Part shown: positions 30,485 to 32,595 of the stretch, piece after piece | Numbering within the stretch: the first letter of the stretch is position 1 | Layout of the letters: each line of letters starts with the position of its first letter | Source of the DNA: Clostridia bacterium | Lineage (GTDB): Bacteria > Bacillota > Clostridia > Christensenellales > CAG-138 | Direction: 5' to 3' | Assembly: GCA_017394835.1 (NCBI GenBank) | Contig: JAFPXD010000049.1 | Span: 1 to 32,595, forward strand | Length of the DNA: 32,595 nt | The notes under the pieces: model-generated | The model's database searches: none | Seen by the model: the letters and a program-made list of their open reading frames with translations, nothing else | Told to the model about the DNA's origin: nothing | Program-made: the position numbers and the translations under genes

Positions 30485-31966
30485 ATGAAAATCGGTTTCG
30501 ATAACGAAAAATACATCTCCATGCAGTCCCAGAAGATACTGGAGCGCATTGGCCGTTTCGGCGATAAGCTTTATCTCGAATTCGGCGGCAAGCTGTTCGA
30601 CGATTATCACGCCTCGCGCGTGGTGCCGGGTTTCCTCCCCGATACGAAGATAAACATGCTCTCGCAGCTCAAGGACAGCGCGGAGATAATCCTCGCCATA
30701 TTCTCCGGTGATATAGAACGCAACAAGATAAGGAGCGACAACGATATAGGCTACGACCGCGAGGTGCTGCGCCTGATCGACGCGTTCCGAAGCCGCGATC
30801 TTTACGTTTCGGGCGTGGTCATTACCCGATACAGCGACAAACAGCCCGCCGTCGATTCGTTCGCGGGCCAGCTCGAGCGCCTCGGCGTCCGCGTTTACCG
30901 CCATTATCCTATAGAGGGCTATCCCAAGAACCCCAAGTTCATAGTAAGCGATGAAGGCTTCGGCAGGAACGATTACATTGAGACGACCCGTCCGCTCGTG
31001 GTCGTTACGGCTCCCGGCCCGGGCTCCGGCAAGCTCGCGGTCTGCCTTTCCCAGATATATCAGGAATTCCGCCGCGGCGTGCGCGCGGGCTATGCCAAAT
31101 TCGAGACCTTCCCCGTCTGGAACCTCCCCCTCAACCATCCCGTGAATCTGGCTTACGAGGCGGCGACCATCGATCTTGACGATATGAACATGATCGATCC
31201 CTTCCATCTTGAAGCCTACGGCGTGAGCACGGTCAACTACAACAGGGACGTTGAATCCTTCCCCGTGCTCAACACCATTTTCACCCATATTTACGGCGAA
31301 TCCCCCTATAAATCCCCGACCGATATGGGCGTCAACATGATAGGCAACTGCATAACGGACGACGCCGTGGTCTGCGCCGCCGCCAGGCAGGAGATAATCC
31401 GCCGCTATTACCAGACCGCCTGCGCCTTCAAGCGCGGCAGGGCCGAAAAGGAGCAGGTCTATAAGGCGGAATTCGTTATGAGCCGTGCAGGCCTTTCGGT
31501 GGACGACCGCCCCGTTGTCGCCGCGGCATTGAAGCGCGCGGAGCAGGAGGGCTCCCCCGCGATGGCGATCGAGCTCCCCGACGGCTCCATGATAACGGGC
31601 AAGACGGGCACCTTCATGGGCCCCGCCGCGGGCGCGCTCGTGAACGCGCTTAAAAAGCTTGCCGGCATAAACGAGGATATCGACCTCATTTCGCCCATAA
31701 TCCTCGATCCCATAAGGCAGCTCAAAACAAAGCATTTCGGCAGCGAAAACCCGCTCCTCCATTCCGACGAGGTGCTTTACGCTCTTTCGATCTGCGCGGC
31801 GACGAGCCCCACGGCCGCCCTCGCCATGAAGCAGCTCCCCAAGCTCCGCGGGTGCGAAGCGCACTCCTCCGTAATGCTCACAAGGGCGGATCAGTCCGTT
31901 TACCGCAAGCTCGGCATGAATCTGACCAACGAGCCCAACCGCAGCGGCAACAGGCTCTATCTATAA
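30485..31966 (+). CDS. DUF1846 domain-containing protein
   Basis: 493-aa soluble protein of the DUF1846 family, common in Bacillota, with solved structures but no firmly known function. It begins MKIGFDNEKYISMQS and carries the family's glycine-rich, P-loop-like stretch VVVTAPGPGSGKLAVCLSQ (about 171-189), then LPLNHPVNLAYEAAT and DMGVNMIGNCI. Length is normal. AAAGG lies about 9 bases before the ATG. Upstream is the tRNA-tail repeat region and no clear promoter was found. It is followed after 19 bases by the DUF4298 gene, so the two are probably one operon. Confidence 0.95.
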   Translation: MKIGFDNEKYISMQSQKILERIGRFGDKLYLEFGGKLFDDYHASRVVPGFLPDTKINMLSQLKDSAEIILAIFSGDIERNKIRSDNDIGYDREVLRLIDAFRSRDLYVSGVVITRYSDKQPAVDSFAGQLERLGVRVYRHYPIEGYPKNPKFIVSDEGFGRNDYIETTRPLVVVTAPGPGSGKLAVCLSQIYQEFRRGVRAGYAKFETFPVWNLPLNHPVNLAYEAATIDLDDMNMIDPFHLEAYGVSTVNYNRDVESFPVLNTIFTHIYGESPYKSPTDMGVNMIGNCITDDAVVCAAARQEIIRRYYQTACAFKRGRAEKEQVYKAEFVMSRAGLSVDDRPVVAAALKRAEQEGSPAMAIELPDGSMITGKTGTFMGPAAGALVNALKKLAGINEDIDLISPIILDPIRQLKTKHFGSENPLLHSDEVLYALSICAATSPTAALAMKQLPKLRGCEAHSSVMLTRADQSVYRKLGMNLTNEPNRSGNRLYL

Positions 31967-31985
31967 TCGCTTTAAGGAGGTCATT

Positions 31986-32297
31986 ATGAAAAGAGTTGAC
32001 AGGATAACAAAAATGGAGGCCGCGCTCGACGCTTCGCGTGAGGCGGTCGATAAGCTTTCCGAAGCGCTCGAAGCCTATGAGGCGGCTTTCGCTCAGATTA
32101 ACGAGCTTTCCGCCTATTACGGCAGCACCCAGTGGATGCACGACCGCGAGGCGGATGAAAACGGCAAGCTCCCGCAGGAGCTCAAACGCGGCGTCCTTTC
32201 GGAGGATCTGGCTTACGATCTCATAGTCGATAACCGCGAGCTCGTGACCCGCATGGCCAAGATCGTTTCCGAAAGCCTCTATAACGATATCGTATAA
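31986..32297 (+). CDS. DUF4298 domain-containing protein
   Basis: 103-aa small cytoplasmic protein of the DUF4298 family. The N-terminal half is a helical, coiled-coil-like region with ITKMEAALDASREAV (about 7-21), followed by YYGSTQWMHDREAD and LPQELKRGVLSEDLAYDL. The function is not known. AAGGAGGT lies 5 bases before the ATG. It is second in an operon with the DUF1846 gene. Confidence 0.92.
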   Translation: MKRVDRITKMEAALDASREAVDKLSEALEAYEAAFAQINELSAYYGSTQWMHDREADENGKLPQELKRGVLSEDLAYDLIVDNRELVTRMAKIVSESLYNDIV

Positions 32298-32595
32298 CAA
32301 ACCGAATACAAAAGCGAGGGCCAAAGGCAGATCCGCCTATGCCGAATGGTCATAAGGCAGTATTTGTAAGCCATACCCAAACAATCTGATTACAAAATCA
32401 AAAAGCTCTTTGCATTGGCTTTTAGCCATTGCAAGAGCTTTTTTGTTGTATTCTCGGGGATATGTCTCGCAGGAGCGATCCTAATTTGTTGCGTGATCGC
32501 AGTTCCGCGCCTCTCGCGGCGCGGTCGCGCTGACCCGCGCGGCTCCCGTTGGTCGCGGCATAGCCCGTTTCATTATCGGCAATTACCGCAATAAC
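32298..32595. other. Intergenic region at the window end
   Basis: No gene is recognised. After the terminator the sequence contains small inverted repeats: GCGATC (32475-32480) with GATCGC (32495-32500), and CCGCGCC (32505-32511) with GGCGCGG (32518-32524). It may belong to the leader of a gene outside the window. Confidence 0.5.
32401..32445 (+). terminator. Terminator of the DUF1846-DUF4298 operon
   Basis: A long stem (32401-32419 with 32425-32442, one bulge and one mismatch) with a short T/A loop and a run of six Ts. The left arm begins with As, so it may work in both directions. Confidence 0.92.

Noticed and set aside
30032..30488. Several 96-148-codon frames in the tRNA-tail repeat region
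   Set aside because: One starts inside the tRNA. All lack ribosome sites and their peptides repeat because the DNA repeats. Treated as non-coding.
30464..31864. Minus-strand frame (466 codons) opposite the DUF1846 gene
   Set aside because: Shadow frame; the plus-strand gene has a ribosome site and family motifs.

Overview
The window looks like chromosomal DNA of a GC-rich, probably spore-forming, low-redox-niche Clostridia (Bacillota). It is most likely from an uncultured gut or rumen lineage. Evidence: ribonuclease Y, a stand-alone spoVAC, the rpsF-ssb-rpsR operon, a ftsK-rimO-pgsA-pncC-recA housekeeping cluster, lipoproteins with Thr/Glu/Pro-rich linkers, dockerin-bearing secreted proteins, strong AGGAGG ribosome sites and sigma-A type promoters. 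Almost every base is assigned to a housekeeping or secreted-protein gene. No insertion sequence, prophage or CRISPR array was seen.

Layout. 1-540: a 5S rRNA gene (end of an rrn operon) followed by unusual palindromic copies of its own 3' tail. 540-811: no gene recognised. 812-2260 (minus): a lipocalin-like lipoprotein and a solo spoVAC. 2373-6574 (plus): rny, a membrane-dipeptidase-family M19 gene, then a translationally coupled VTC-domain / DUF4956 pair. 6584-8913 (minus): a tight four-gene operon with a small lipoprotein-like protein carrying three imperfect repeats, a radical SAM/SPASM enzyme, and two paralogous small lipoproteins. 8936-17643 (minus): a class B penicillin-binding protein, ftsK, rimO, pgsA, pncC (CinA C-terminal type) and recA. 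17686-20115 (minus): GntR regulator plus guaB, with a palindromic operator on the predicted start point. 20152-24897 (minus): rpsF-ssb-rpsR, then an LRR/dockerin secreted protein coupled to rsmF and rsmA. 25020-27524 (plus): HutD-like protein, cytidylate-kinase-like protein, zinc-ribbon/BIG2 membrane protein. 27529-29885 (minus): deoxyinosine glycosylase and an RCC1/dockerin secreted protein. 29985-32445 (plus): tRNA-Leu(CAA), a repeat region carrying fragments of the tRNA 3' end, DUF1846 and DUF4298 genes and a terminator.

Functional themes: cell-wall growth and chromosome segregation (PBP, FtsK), translation (RimO, RsmA, RsmF, S6, S18, 5S, tRNA), RNA turnover (Rny), DNA repair (RecA, SSB, deoxyinosine glycosylase), GMP synthesis (GuaB), and surface or secreted proteins. 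The best candidate for an undescribed system is the radical SAM/SPASM operon at 6584-8913: a maturase is coupled one base downstream of a putative repeated-core substrate with a lipoprotein signal. The second is the recurrence of 3'-tail copies of stable RNA genes (5S and tRNA-Leu) in palindromic DNA just downstream of each.
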